Shown one piece after another: positions 18,671 through 28,349 of a DNA stretch of 64,000 nt. The DNA comes from Tuberibacillus sp. Marseille-P3662. Its GTDB lineage: Bacteria; Bacillota; Bacilli; Bacillales; Sporolactobacillaceae. The notes beneath the pieces are model-generated. The model saw only the letters and a program-made list of their open reading frames with translations. It was not told the DNA's origin and made no database searches. The position numbers were made by a program, and so were the translations under genes. The stretch lies in NCBI RefSeq assembly GCF_900178005.1, contig NZ_FXBS01000004.1, forward strand, positions 310,001 through 374,000. Reading direction: 5' to 3'. Within the stretch, counting starts at the first letter, position 1. Every line of letters begins with the position of its first letter.

Positions 18671-18704
18671 AAAGCTAGGATCTTTTTTAGATCCTGGCTT
18701 TTTA
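18669..18704. terminator. Bidirectional terminator between convergent SLH genes
   Basis: AAAAGCTAGGATC ... GATCCTGGCTTTTT forms a hairpin with A and T runs on both sides. It overlaps the stop codons of both the NlpC/P60-SLH gene and the subtilase gene, a very compact arrangement. Confidence 0.85.
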
Positions 18705-20633
18705 GTGATATAATTTAAATGCATCATGGATCGCTCTTGCTACAAACACAGAAAACTCCGCCCGTGTAACATAATGATCCGGCCTGAATGTCCCATCCCT
18801 ATAGCCATTGGTAATCCCCGCACTGCAAAGTTGATTAATCGCCTTATAAGAATTCATTGATGAATTCACATCTAAAAAACACGAATGCGTCATATCCGAT
18901 AATGAAAATGCTCTGGCCACTAAAAGCGCCACTTCTTCTCTGGTAATGCTATCTTTTGGTCCATAAGTTCCGTTTCCACGTCCTTTAATAATTCCCTCTT
19001 CAACAGCCGATTGAATATAACCTGAAGCATAGTATTTTTGCGGAACATCAGAAAAAACAGTTGTTGTTTGTTCAATGTCTAAACCTAACAGCCTTCCTAT
19101 GATGACCGCCGCATTGGCCCGATTAATAGGGTATTGGGAACGAAATGTGCCATCTGGAAAGCCCTTAATTCCTTGGTTGCTCGCAAGAAATTGAACTTCA
19201 TTAGCAAACCATTCGCTTCCATTAAGATCTGAAAAAGTTACCATCGATGATGTTACTTCAACCGAAACAGCCGAACTAAATTGAGAATTGTTCGCCGATT
19301 GGTCAATAGCTCTTATTTTATAAGTATATTCCCCTTTAGAAACGGTATCTCGATACGAATGCTTTTGACTAGCGATAGTATCTATCTTATTTCCGTTGCG
19401 ATATAATTCATAAGCGACTACTTCCTGATTATCTTGTGATAACGACCAGTTAAGCGAAATGACTGATTTTGAAGCAGTAGCTGTGAAATTGTGCGGCGTC
19501 GAAGGACTTATAATATCAGCTTTAAGCTCCGTAGGGGTTTGAACAAGTCCATAGCCGTACAACGTATCTTTTCCCTCGCTGCCAAGATCAACAGCCCGTT
19601 GATGTAAAACATCCCTAAGTCTTTCATTGATCACCTTTGGGTTAATCTGTTCATATAAGGCGGCAACACCAGAAACATATGGAGCCGCCATCGATGTCCC
19701 GCTTTTTCTTTTATAAGATTCACCTAAGAAGGAACTGTAAATATTAACACCAGGTGCAACTAATTCAAGAGACGATCCTTCAGCCGAAAAATACGGGTGC
19801 TGATTGTCTCTATCAATCGCACCTACAGCCATAACACTCTTGTACTTTGCTGGGTACTGAACCGTATTACCATCATCATTTGACTTTACATTCCCTGCCG
19901 CACCAATAATTATAATACCTGATTGATAAGCTTTTGTAAGCATTCTTTGCAATGCCTTCGACCCATTCGGCGTTGCTAAACTTAAATTAATGATATCAAT
20001 CTTATTGTTTATCGCCCATTCGATTCCAGCAATAACACTAGACTGAACACCCCTACCATCGCTGCCTAGCGCCTTGATTGCATAAAGACTAACCCCAGGA
20101 GCGACACCAACTGTACCAATATTATTATCTTGTGCAGCAATAATACCAGCAACATGCGTTCCATGACCACTATCGTCTTCATAGGAATTGGTATAGTTGA
20201 CCGTTGACACGCCACCAGCAATATTTAAATCAGGATGATCACAATCGACGCCTGTATCAATAACGGCTACTTTGACACCTTTACCCGTTACCTTTGAATC
20301 TATTAATGGCTTGGCCTGAATTCTGTCGATTCCCCAGTTGGTTATCTGTGCTTTTGTTTCCACGACGAAATCTTTCTCAACTAATTTAACATCAGGATTT
20401 TTATTTAAACGAACAACAGATGTTTCAGACAAGGTAACAGCAAGCGTGGATAGCATCTCAAATCTGTGGCGAACATCTCCACCAAGCTTTTCAATCAAAT
20501 CAGATTGTGGCTCACCACGAAAGGTTACGAGATACTTATGTCTTGTATTACTTGCAGTAGCAGTAGCAGTGGCAAAAGGTAATAAATATTGGATAAAAAC
20601 AGTTATTGATAAAATGATAGCCATCTTTTTCAT
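18702..20633 (-). CDS. Subtilisin-like serine protease with FnIII and SLH domains
   Basis: About 643 aa secreted S8 peptidase. Order: signal peptide; an I9-type propeptide (about 30-95); the catalytic domain with Asp in VAVIDTGVD, His in DSGHGTHVAG and Ser in SGTSMAAPYVSG; a fibronectin type III domain (about 375-465, STPHNFTATASKSVISLNW); and three SLH domains to the end, closing with VTRAEFSVFVARAI. It may process or turn over surface proteins while fixed to the wall. AAGGATG precedes the ATG at 20633; the frame is open eight codons further to an ATG at 20657. It lies downstream of the amidase gene on the same strand, behind a weak hairpin. All catalytic residues are intact. Confidence 0.92.
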   Translation of the reverse strand: MKKMAIILSITVFIQYLLPFATATATASNTRHKYLVTFRGEPQSDLIEKLGGDVRHRFEMLSTLAVTLSETSVVRLNKNPDVKLVEKDFVVETKAQITNWGIDRIQAKPLIDSKVTGKGVKVAVIDTGVDCDHPDLNIAGGVSTVNYTNSYEDDSGHGTHVAGIIAAQDNNIGTVGVAPGVSLYAIKALGSDGRGVQSSVIAGIEWAINNKIDIINLSLATPNGSKALQRMLTKAYQSGIIIIGAAGNVKSNDDGNTVQYPAKYKSVMAVGAIDRDNQHPYFSAEGSSLELVAPGVNIYSSFLGESYKRKSGTSMAAPYVSGVAALYEQINPKVINERLRDVLHQRAVDLGSEGKDTLYGYGLVQTPTELKADIISPSTPHNFTATASKSVISLNWSLSQDNQEVVAYELYRNGNKIDTIASQKHSYRDTVSKGEYTYKIRAIDQSANNSQFSSAVSVEVTSSMVTFSDLNGSEWFANEVQFLASNQGIKGFPDGTFRSQYPINRANAAVIIGRLLGLDIEQTTTVFSDVPQKYYASGYIQSAVEEGIIKGRGNGTYGPKDSITREEVALLVARAFSLSDMTHSCFLDVNSSMNSYKAINQLCSAGITNGYRDGTFRPDHYVTRAEFSVFVARAIHDAFKLYH

Positions 20634-20663
20634 AAACAACATCCTTCGTCTAACCATTATAAT

Positions 20664-20690
20664 AGAGAACGGACTTATTGCCCGTTCTCT
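20664..20690 (-). terminator. Hairpin between amidase and protease genes
   Basis: A perfect 9-bp stem AGAGAACGG / CCGTTCTCT follows the amidase stop. The T-tract is poor (ATTATAAT), so it may be a weak terminator, and the TATAAT in it (around 20655) could be a -10 box for the protease gene. Confidence 0.45.
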
Positions 20691-20693
20691 GTT

Positions 20694-22088
20694 TTATTCA
20701 TATAGATAATGAAAGAAATCTGAAATACCTAATGCAATAGCTTTTGCCGCACGATCTTGCCAAGCTGGTGAACTTAAATGCTCAGCATCTGACGGGTTGG
20801 TGATAAACCCAAGTTCAACAAGAGCAGCCGGAACACTATTCTCTCTAAGCACATGGAAATTGCCATATTTAATACCTCTATTTTCACTATCATTTAAATT
20901 AAACACTTCAACCATTCTGTCTTGAATGAAATCAGCTAACTTTCGACTTTGCTTACCATAAGGGTTAACATCTGCTGAATAATAATAGGTTTCTGTACCA
21001 TTAGCTGATTCTTCTTTGAAAGAGTTAGCATGAATACTAACGAACGCTTCAGCACCCGCTCTTTCACTCATATCAACACGTTCTTGTAATTCGTAAAACG
21101 TGTCATCATCTCGGGTTAAAAATGGGGATAATCCCATGTCCTTTAGATGCTTAGCCACTTTTTTAGCCACCTGTAGATTAATATTCTTCTCTTTAAGTCC
21201 TTGACCCGTGGCGCCTGGGTCATGGCCGCCATGGCCAGCATCAATTGTAACAACACGATTTTCTAAGACTTCATCTGCTTCCCTGATATAATTCATATGA
21301 ACGTAGCCTTTTGTATTGCTATTTTGGACAAATGCCCAATGACCCACCCTATTATATATCTTTACAGAATCATTCATGTACAATTTATCAACAATATCAT
21401 AGTTCGTTGACGGTCCACGGCGAACGTGTAGAACATCAGCTGTAACAACACCGTTTCCGGAGATTGATTGGGTAATGGTGACACGAAACTTTTCGTTAAT
21501 TGCTCTGGCGACCATTAAGGAAAAGTCTGCCCGCGATATGTAAGCGTCCGGTCGAAAAGTATGATTAGGAAATCCATTGGTTATTCCGGCTGTTGTAACT
21601 TCATTAATAGGTTTATAGATTTGGTCATTTTGCTTAATATCGGTGTAAGAAAGAAAGCCTGTTTCGTTTAAAGAGAACGCACGCGAAATGAGGAAAGCCA
21701 TCTCTTCTCTTTTAACATTGTCATGTGGACGATAGTTACCATCACTATACCCAGTAATAATGCCCTTTTCATAGGCTGACTGTATATACCCTGAAGCATA
21801 AAAGTCTTTGGCGACATCAGGAAACTTTGTACTCTGTTTCGTTCCATCCAAATTTAAAGCCTTCCCAATCATAACTGCAGCATCGGCTCTGGTCACTTCC
21901 TCATTTGGATGAAACGTGCCATTACGAAAACCTTCAATAATTCCTTGGTTGAATAAATAATTAATCTCTTCTGCCGCCCGATAGTTATCCGGGACATCCG
22001 GAAAATTTGGTGTCGCGGCGGCCGTTTGCTGGAATAACCCCAGAGATAAAAACAATCCACCAAATAATAATAATAGTTTTCTAACCAT
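20694..22088 (-). CDS. SLH-anchored N-acetylmuramoyl-L-alanine amidase (Amidase_3)
   Basis: 464 aa secreted amidase that removes stem peptides from peptidoglycan. A signal peptide ends near TAAA; three SLH domains at about 27-200 (EVTRADAAVMIG, VKREEMAFLI, YISRADFSLMVA); a bacterial SH3 domain at about 215-270 (ADVLHVRRGPSTNYDIV); Amidase_3 at about 280-460. The zinc site is visible: His in VTIDAGHGGHDPGA, Glu in LQERVDMSERAG, His in FVSIHANS, and the catalytic Glu in ALVELGFITN. GGGGGAGG precedes the ATG by about 11 bases. A long intergenic region upstream suggests its own promoter. With the glucosaminidase and NlpC/P60 proteins it covers three peptidoglycan bond types. Confidence 0.93.
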   Translation of the reverse strand: MVRKLLLLFGGLFLSLGLFQQTAAATPNFPDVPDNYRAAEEINYLFNQGIIEGFRNGTFHPNEEVTRADAAVMIGKALNLDGTKQSTKFPDVAKDFYASGYIQSAYEKGIITGYSDGNYRPHDNVKREEMAFLISRAFSLNETGFLSYTDIKQNDQIYKPINEVTTAGITNGFPNHTFRPDAYISRADFSLMVARAINEKFRVTITQSISGNGVVTADVLHVRRGPSTNYDIVDKLYMNDSVKIYNRVGHWAFVQNSNTKGYVHMNYIREADEVLENRVVTIDAGHGGHDPGATGQGLKEKNINLQVAKKVAKHLKDMGLSPFLTRDDDTFYELQERVDMSERAGAEAFVSIHANSFKEESANGTETYYYSADVNPYGKQSRKLADFIQDRMVEVFNLNDSENRGIKYGNFHVLRENSVPAALVELGFITNPSDAEHLSSPAWQDRAAKAIALGISDFFHYLYE

Positions 22089-22432
22089 TCAACTGTCTTC
22101 CTCCCCCTATACTTGATCATTCTACATTTTAACAACTATTTCGACAAAATGATAGAATCTATTCGAACTATTTTTCAATAGATTAACGTTTAATATCAAT
22201 TAGATTACTAATGATACAGAATAGTTAGTTGTGCAATACTAAGTAATAGCTTATTTTAAATTTTAAGGAGCGTTATGAATGCTACCACATTATAAAACAC
22301 TCCCATCGATAAAAAGATCTTATACTGATTTTTGAAATATTTTACAACCCCATAAATTGAATGAATCGTTTAGAAGCAGAGATAAAAAGATAAAGAAAAG
22401 AACAGATGCAATGATCTGTTCTTGCACATTAT
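22089..22432. other. Intergenic region with an 18-codon candidate small ORF
   Basis: 344 AT-rich bases between the amidase start and the epimerase stop. On the plus strand, AAGGAG (22265-22270) stands eight bases before an ATG at 22279 opening an 18-codon frame, MLPHYKTLPSIKRSYTDF, ending at 22335. A second ATG just upstream opens a six-codon frame. No promoter or homologue is recognised, so coding is doubtful. The right part holds the epimerase terminator. Confidence 0.25.
22398..22423 (-). terminator. Intrinsic terminator of the wecB operon
   Basis: A perfect 10-bp stem AAGAACAGAT / ATCTGTTCTT with a 6-base loop is followed on the minus strand by TTCTTTATCTTTTT, just past the epimerase stop codon. 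Confidence 0.85.
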
Positions 22433-23548
22433 TTATTGATGATAATAACTCCACACGGCTTGGACTATACGTTGGGCAGCATGACCATCACCATATGGAT
22501 TGATAGCCTTTGACATGTTACTGTGAGCCTCTTCGGATACGAGTAACTCTTTCGTCATATTGTAGATGTCTGTTTCATCGGTTCCTGCAAGCTTCATAGT
22601 CCCCGCTTCAATACCTTCTGGTCTTTCCGACGTATTCCGTAAAACAAGTAGCGGAATTCCTAAGGATGACGCTTCTTCTTGTATTCCCCCAGAATCCGTT
22701 AAGACCATATAGGCCTGTGAAACAATGTTATGAAAATCAATCACATCCAGTGGTTCAATTAGATGAATACGAGAATGCTGACCAAGGACGTCATACGCTA
22801 TATCACGAACAGCTGAATTCAGATGAACAGGATACACCACTTGAACGTCTTCATGTTCATCGACGATGTTTTTAACAGACCGAAAGATATTTCGCATCGG
22901 TTCTCCCAGATTTTCCCGCCTGTGAGCTGTCAAAAGAATAAACCGATTATGCTTAATTTTGTCAACCACAGAATGTGCATAGTCCTTTCTAACGGTAGTA
23001 TTTAAAGCATCTATAACGGTATTGCCGGTGACATAAATCGATTCTCTTGGTTTATTTTCATTTAATAGATTTTGAGCAGCTGTTTCTGTCGGTGCAAAAT
23101 GAAGATCTGCAATCACTCCCGTCAAGTTACGATTCGTCTCCTCAGGGAACGGAGAATATTTGTCCCATGTTCGCAAACCAGCTTCGACATGCCCAACAGC
23201 AATTCGGTTATATAAGGCGGCAAGACTGGCCACAAATGACGTGGTCGTGTCTCCATGAACAAAGACGAAATCAGGTTGAACGTTTTTCATAATATCGTCC
23301 AGTCCCTGTAATGCCTCTGTTGTTATATTAGTCAGTGTCTGACGATCCTTCATGATATTCAAGTCATAATCGGGTACAATATTAAATATATTTAAAACTT
23401 GGTCAAGCATTTCCCGATGTTGGGCCGTTACGGTAACAATGGATTCGATCTCTGTCGAATGTTTTTCCAGCTCTAAAACAACTGGCGCCATTTTAACCGC
23501 CTCCGGTCGGGTGCCGAAGATCGTCATGACTTTAATCGGATTTGACAT
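22433..23548 (-). CDS. wecB: UDP-N-acetylglucosamine 2-epimerase (non-hydrolysing)
   Basis: 371 aa. Interconverts UDP-GlcNAc and UDP-ManNAc, giving the donor for the WecG-type transferase at 14.7 kb. Signatures: MTIFGTRPEAVKMAPVVLEL, FVHGDTTTSFVASLAALYN, GHVEAGLRTWDKYSPFPEE, LLTAHRRENLGEP and DSGGIQEEASSLGIPLLVLR. The length fits MnaA/WecB. The ATG follows AAAGGAG at nine bases. It is the last of four closely spaced minus-strand genes (sat, SLC13 carrier, asparagine-synthetase-like, wecB; gaps 29-37 bp), closed by a terminator. Both wall teichoic acid and pyruvylated secondary wall polysaccharide could use its product. Confidence 0.95.
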   Translation of the reverse strand: MSNPIKVMTIFGTRPEAVKMAPVVLELEKHSTEIESIVTVTAQHREMLDQVLNIFNIVPDYDLNIMKDRQTLTNITTEALQGLDDIMKNVQPDFVFVHGDTTTSFVASLAALYNRIAVGHVEAGLRTWDKYSPFPEETNRNLTGVIADLHFAPTETAAQNLLNENKPRESIYVTGNTVIDALNTTVRKDYAHSVVDKIKHNRFILLTAHRRENLGEPMRNIFRSVKNIVDEHEDVQVVYPVHLNSAVRDIAYDVLGQHSRIHLIEPLDVIDFHNIVSQAYMVLTDSGGIQEEASSLGIPLLVLRNTSERPEGIEAGTMKLAGTDETDIYNMTKELLVSEEAHSNMSKAINPYGDGHAAQRIVQAVWSYYHQ

Positions 23549-23577
23549 TCATGGTTCTCCTTTGTTTCGTTCCGTAG

Positions 23578-25260
23578 TTATCTTTTATTAAAATAACTAA
23601 TGAATGACTCATTCTTATTAATATAGTTAATAATCATCCCCAAAGACATTAATTTCCCTAAGGAAGCATCCGGAATATTCTCAAGCACGACATCTGGATG
23701 TAATATCCCTTCTTCTTTAAGGACATCAATCGAATGGTGAACGGTCTCTAACTGCCTTAAATGCTCAAAAAAGTGATTGCGATGATACTTTTCACCGAAG
23801 AATGTTTTCTTAAACACCTTTTGTCCTACTTTTTTACTTAGCCGTTTCCCTCGATCCGCTACATAAAGAATATTGTCTCTTATTTGATAGTGAGGTTTTG
23901 AAGATACCGTCATTCCACCTTCTGTTGTCTTAATTTTCGCAATTGAAGGGTTGACCTTTGTAATGACTTCCCTATGAAAATGATTATGGAACCTTGTCAT
24001 TTTCGGCAAATGATGCGTCATTCTGATATTTTCTAATTCCAAAAGCGGTGAGTAAACATCAAAATATTGATTCGCACTGGTAATAATCCGACCCGCATTA
24101 TTTTGTAAGTTAAAATAATAGTGAATCTTATCATAGGTTTCTGTATTGATCTCAGATTGATAGACCATTAGCTCTTCAAGTAGCTCATTTTTAAATGAGG
24201 CATGCCTTTGGCGATAATCCTCTGTTAAATACTCCCCAGGCATTTGTATTGGCAGAATCCGTGTATCTAAAAGTCGTTTGATATTGGAAGCCTTCCGTCT
24301 ATAAAATGGAAAGTCTTGCATCCACCAGAAATCTTTATAGAGCTCCCCACCAGCCCCATTGATAACGAGGTCAATCCCCCGCCCTAACCGGTCTTGATGA
24401 GCTTGACGAGCACTATATAACCTAAGGACATCAAACAAGCCATCACCATAATAGAAAGCCTCATGAATAGATGGCTCATCCAATGACGATGGCCGTTCTG
24501 TTCGATATAATTGGTGCTCTGTCTGCCTTGAAACTGTTTCAGCAATCTTGATATCAGTATCTTCTTTTTCCCCTGTGACAGAAGCCTCAAATGGAAGACC
24601 AAAGTAATCTAAAATGGTGAAAATAAGTCTAGAATCAATACCCCCTGTAAGATCAACACTGATATTACGATCTTTTAACTGAGGTGCAAAGGCTTCAAAA
24701 TAATCTATAATATTTTGATAATCAGAAGCCTCCTCAATGTGGGTTCTATTTTTCTTTAAACCAGTGACAACTCCATTGTCAAATGTCATAAGATCATCAG
24801 CAGTGAATTTCTTAACGGTGGCAAGTATTGTTCGATCAAAATGGGTCCCACCCAAGTTAAGAAACTCGACAACAGCATACTTATCAAGATCATTAGAAGT
24901 AAAATGTTCATATCTAACCAAATCAAGAAACGATGTTGAGATATGATTGGAAGAATAGAATGATTCATACATCCCGCTGTTATCGATAAAGGCGAATTGA
25001 CGCTGTGCCTGTTGGTCAACGACATATAGGAAATAGTTACCCTTTAATCGGCTGATTGCTTCCCGCAACGACTGAACTCTAAGCATCTCAGCAAACTTTT
25101 TAAGTGAAGCCATTCCTGGCGAGCAACCGTCGATATAAATAAACCCATTTAAATAAAATTCAAAGCCGTCCACTTCGAATTTTTCTTCATACGCCTTTAA
25201 GTCAGATACTCTGTCGTTATTTATAATCACAAGTATCAATCCCTTCATAAGCAGCTTCAT
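23578..25260 (-). CDS. Asparagine synthetase-like protein
   Basis: About 560 aa. The C-terminal half carries the ATP-pyrophosphatase loop SVDLTGGIDSRLIF and a later INGAGGELYKDFWW, as in asparagine synthetase B and related amidotransferases. The N-terminal ~170 residues are in the position of a class II glutaminase domain, but I see no catalytic cysteine at residue 2, so it may not use glutamine. Such proteins occur in exopolysaccharide and peptide clusters, where they amidate sugars or peptides. The start is uncertain: the ATG at 25260 lacks a clear site, and a GTG eleven codons on follows AAGGG. It sits between the SLC13 carrier and wecB. True substrate unknown. Confidence 0.75.
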   Translation of the reverse strand: MKLLMKGLILVIINNDRVSDLKAYEEKFEVDGFEFYLNGFIYIDGCSPGMASLKKFAEMLRVQSLREAISRLKGNYFLYVVDQQAQRQFAFIDNSGMYESFYSSNHISTSFLDLVRYEHFTSNDLDKYAVVEFLNLGGTHFDRTILATVKKFTADDLMTFDNGVVTGLKKNRTHIEEASDYQNIIDYFEAFAPQLKDRNISVDLTGGIDSRLIFTILDYFGLPFEASVTGEKEDTDIKIAETVSRQTEHQLYRTERPSSLDEPSIHEAFYYGDGLFDVLRLYSARQAHQDRLGRGIDLVINGAGGELYKDFWWMQDFPFYRRKASNIKRLLDTRILPIQMPGEYLTEDYRQRHASFKNELLEELMVYQSEINTETYDKIHYYFNLQNNAGRIITSANQYFDVYSPLLELENIRMTHHLPKMTRFHNHFHREVITKVNPSIAKIKTTEGGMTVSSKPHYQIRDNILYVADRGKRLSKKVGQKVFKKTFFGEKYHRNHFFEHLRQLETVHHSIDVLKEEGILHPDVVLENIPDASLGKLMSLGMIINYINKNESFISYFNKR

Positions 25261-25296
25261 ATCATTCTACCCAATTGAAACAAGCATGAAACAAAG

Positions 25297-27090
25297 TCAT
25301 TGAACCCAATAAAAATAAACAATCGTCACCGCCATAATCATAACAATAAGATTTAACGGCGTTCCGATTTTAGCATAATCTACAAACCGATAACGACCGG
25401 GACCATAGACAATCAAATTCGTTTGATAACCTATTGGTGTGATGAAAGCGGCCGAGGCAGCAATCGCTACAATTACAGCAAATGCTGTAGGGTCCACATC
25501 TACTTGTTCAGCAGTAGACACGGCTATCGGAATCATCATCGCAGCTGCGGCGCTATTTGTGATCGTCTCTGTAAAAATATTCGTCAAAATATAGATAATA
25601 AATAAAAGCGCCACAATCCCAAGAGGCTGTCCGATTTGAACAAGTCCCGACGCAACCCAACTCGCCGCTCCCGTCTTGTCTAGGGCTGTACCAATCCCGA
25701 GGGCACTGGCGATCAGCAGCAAAATATTAAATTGCACGTTTTTTTTCGCTTCTTCAGGTGTAATAACCTTCGTCACCAGTAAAATAATTACGGCCAGGGC
25801 CATTGCCTTGAACATAGAAAGCACTTGGAAAGTGACCATTAGAATCATCACTAACAATGTGCTGACAGCAATCCAGCCTTTTCTCGTTTCACTTTTAGCC
25901 TCTTGTTCAGAAACAAGTGTTGTGTCCAAGGGTGTGACAACATAAAAATCATTATATTGACTGTGACGCTTCATGAAATCAGCCCCCGCCAACAGCAACA
26001 ATGTATCTCCTGGTTTGAGTGTGATATCACCGATTTTACTTTTTATACGTTCATTGTTGCGATGGACAGCGATTACGGCAGCATCATACTTCCCTCGAAA
26101 TTGCGTATCCTTTAACTTACTATATAGTAAAGACGATTGATGGGACACAACGGTTTCCACGAGCTGAGAGTTCTTACTTTCTAATGTATCTAATGATAAG
26201 TCAGAATCAGATTCTAGGCGTAGTCCTTTAATTTTCTGTAATTCTGCGATGGTTGACACCATCCCAGTGAAAATTAGGCGATCACCGGATTGGATCTGAG
26301 TTGTTGAATTAACCGGACTGATCCGTTCATCGCCTCGAATAATCTCAATTAAAAAGAGTCCTTGTAAATTCCGTAAACCTGCGCGCTCAATCGATTGATT
26401 AAGATACGCATAATGCGGTTCAACGGCCATCTCCGCCAAGTATTCCCGGGCATTCTCATCAAACGTTTCAGATAGCGCCTTATAATTCGGCAGTAATTTA
26501 TAACCAATGGTCGCAATATAGATCAAGCCAACAATCGCTGCTGGAATGCCAACAATCGCGAGTTGAAAAAGGGAAAAACCTTGGTATTCGCGGTCAGTCA
26601 ACCAGCCATGGACAACCAAATTGGTTGACGTCCCCATTAACGTAATCATACCGCCTAAAATTGTACAATAAGACAGTGGAATTAAAAACTTGGATGGTGA
26701 TAGTTGATGATCTTCGCACCACTTCCGGATAATCGGTGTAAATGTAACCACGATAGGTGTATTATTCACAAACGCTGACAAGCCAGAAAGCGGCACCATC
26801 ATTTTGAATAAATTCCACTTGGGCTTCCGATCAGACTTGAGGACACGAGATATTAACCGATCAAAAAAGCCGCTTTTCCGAATAGCCCCAGCAATAATAA
26901 ACAGCAAGGCAATTGTCAACATGCCTTCATTCGAGAAGCCTTGAAGCGCTAACTCTGGCGTTAAAACCCCTGTTAATAAGAAGAGGGTCAAAACACTAAA
27001 TAAAATCATGTCAGGCCGGGCCACTTCAAACACAAGCCCGACCACCATTAGAACAACGACAACTAAAACAAACCCAATTTTCAACGTCAC
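25297..27090 (-). CDS. SLC13 (DASS) family permease with two RCK_C domains, probable sulfate carrier
   Basis: 597 aa. About 11 membrane helices in two halves surround a central cytoplasmic part (about 200-375) with two TrkA-C/RCK_C-like domains (LFLIEIIRGDERISPVN and AVIAVHRNNERIKSKIGD). The SNT-type family motifs are visible: VNNTPIVVTFTPII with GTSTNLVVHG, and TITNSAAAAMMIPIA with ITPIGYQTNLIVYGPGRY. The gene lies 37 bp downstream of sulfate adenylyltransferase, which makes sulfate the likely substrate, as for the SLC13-type sulfate permeases of algae and cyanobacteria. The GTG start follows AAGG. Fold and family are clear; the ion is inferred. Confidence 0.86.
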   Translation of the reverse strand: MTLKIGFVLVVVVLMVVGLVFEVARPDMILFSVLTLFLLTGVLTPELALQGFSNEGMLTIALLFIIAGAIRKSGFFDRLISRVLKSDRKPKWNLFKMMVPLSGLSAFVNNTPIVVTFTPIIRKWCEDHQLSPSKFLIPLSYCTILGGMITLMGTSTNLVVHGWLTDREYQGFSLFQLAIVGIPAAIVGLIYIATIGYKLLPNYKALSETFDENAREYLAEMAVEPHYAYLNQSIERAGLRNLQGLFLIEIIRGDERISPVNSTTQIQSGDRLIFTGMVSTIAELQKIKGLRLESDSDLSLDTLESKNSQLVETVVSHQSSLLYSKLKDTQFRGKYDAAVIAVHRNNERIKSKIGDITLKPGDTLLLLAGADFMKRHSQYNDFYVVTPLDTTLVSEQEAKSETRKGWIAVSTLLVMILMVTFQVLSMFKAMALAVIILLVTKVITPEEAKKNVQFNILLLIASALGIGTALDKTGAASWVASGLVQIGQPLGIVALLFIIYILTNIFTETITNSAAAAMMIPIAVSTAEQVDVDPTAFAVIVAIAASAAFITPIGYQTNLIVYGPGRYRFVDYAKIGTPLNLIVMIMAVTIVYFYWVQ

Positions 27091-27127
27091 AATGGATCAC
27101 GCCTTATTCTTAACATGGGTCAATCAA

Positions 27128-28291
27128 CTAGTTTTCTTTCATCCCTTTAACCAGTATCTCAGCAACTTCAGGACGTGTAAATTGCGGTGGCGGAAATTCC
27201 CCGTTACGCAATAAACCACGCACTTTCGTTCCGCTTAAAATGAAGCGATCCTCTTTGTCATGTGGGCAGGTCTTCATAGAAGCCATTTGGTCACACTTTT
27301 GGCAGTAAAAACTGTGCTCAAACTTAAAGATGTGCATGCCCATTTCTTCTTCGTACTGACTAATCAAGTCTTGGGCTTCATATGTGCCATAATAATCACC
27401 GACACCCGCGTGATCACGGCCGACAACAAAGTGGGTACAGCCATAATTTTTCCTTACAAGCGCGTGTAAAATGGCTTCACGAGGTCCGCCGTAGCGCATC
27501 GCCGCCGGGTAAATCGCTAGGCGTACACGATCTTTAGGATAATAGTTATCTAGTAACACTTGATAGCTTTCCATGCGAATATCAGCTGGAATGTCGTCGC
27601 TCTTCGTTTCGCCAACTAATGGATTCAGCAATAGCCCGTCAACATTCTCCAAAGCCAATTTCTGAATATATTCATGCGCCCGGTGAACTGGATTTCTCGT
27701 TTGGAAACCAACAACCGTGTTCCAGCCTAGATCAGCAAATAATTGTCGAGTTTCGCTGGGCTTATAGTAAAAGGCTTCAAATGGTTCGTGGCTCGGACGA
27801 TTGATCATAACAATGGGTCCGGCCAAATACACGTCTCCATTATCAAATAAACGTTTGACACCGGGATGCTCAATATCTGTTGTCCCATAAACGTTCTTCG
27901 CTTCTTTTTCTTTATTAGGCTGATACTTTTCCTCTAGTTGCAAAACACCGTATGTAATCCCATCTTCACCTTGTAAGGCCACTTCTTGCCCGATCTGTAA
28001 ACCGTTCGCCATTTCAGAAGTCACCGGTAGGGTAATCGGAATACTCCAAACAGCGCCATTCGCCAAATGAAGATTGTCAACCACATTATTGTAGTCTTTT
28101 TCACCCATAAAACCTGTTAATGGACTGAATCCGCCAATCGCAATCAATTCAACATCAGAAATACTCCATTTCGAAATCGTTAAGGATGGCATATCGCCTA
28201 ATCGATTCATATAAGCGTCGCGTTCAGCACCTTGTAATTCGCGCTGAACAAGTTGACCGCCGTGCGGCTCGATGGTTGCTGTTGTAGTCAT
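27128..28291 (-). CDS. sat: Sulfate adenylyltransferase (ATP sulfurylase)
   Basis: 387 aa. Converts sulfate and ATP to adenosine-5'-phosphosulfate, the entry to sulfate assimilation and PAPS synthesis. Signatures: [19 protein letters not shown] (nucleotide-binding QxRNPxHRAH), [16 protein letters not shown] and [15 protein letters not shown], plus a zinc-type cysteine pair ([15 protein letters not shown]). The ATG follows AGGAGGAATGTTCA. No APS kinase or reductase is nearby, so these must be encoded elsewhere. It heads a probable operon with the SLC13 carrier, and its promoter is at 28320-28349. Activated sulfate could serve cysteine synthesis or the PAPS-dependent sulfotransferase at 9.3 kb. 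Confidence 0.96.
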   Translation of the reverse strand: MTTTATIEPHGGQLVQRELQGAERDAYMNRLGDMPSLTISKWSISDVELIAIGGFSPLTGFMGEKDYNNVVDNLHLANGAVWSIPITLPVTSEMANGLQIGQEVALQGEDGITYGVLQLEEKYQPNKEKEAKNVYGTTDIEHPGVKRLFDNGDVYLAGPIVMINRPSHEPFEAFYYKPSETRQLFADLGWNTVVGFQTRNPVHRAHEYIQKLALENVDGLLLNPLVGETKSDDIPADIRMESYQVLLDNYYPKDRVRLAIYPAAMRYGGPREAILHALVRKNYGCTHFVVGRDHAGVGDYYGTYEAQDLISQYEEEMGMHIFKFEHSFYCQKCDQMASMKTCPHDKEDRFILSGTKVRGLLRNGEFPPPQFTRPEVAEILVKGMKEN

Positions 28292-28319
28292 TGAACATTC
28301 CTCCTATTGTTATCTTAAA

Positions 28320-28349
28320 ATTATACTTATTATTGTTACTTCGTTGCAA
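28320..28349 (-). promoter_or_regulatory. Probable SigA promoter of sat
   Basis: On the minus strand TTGCAA (28344-28349) and TATAAT (28320-28325) are separated by 18 bp, giving a short leader into the AGGAGG site. A second TATAAT at 28428-28433 lacks a good -35 box. No S-box-like leader was recognised. Confidence 0.5.
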
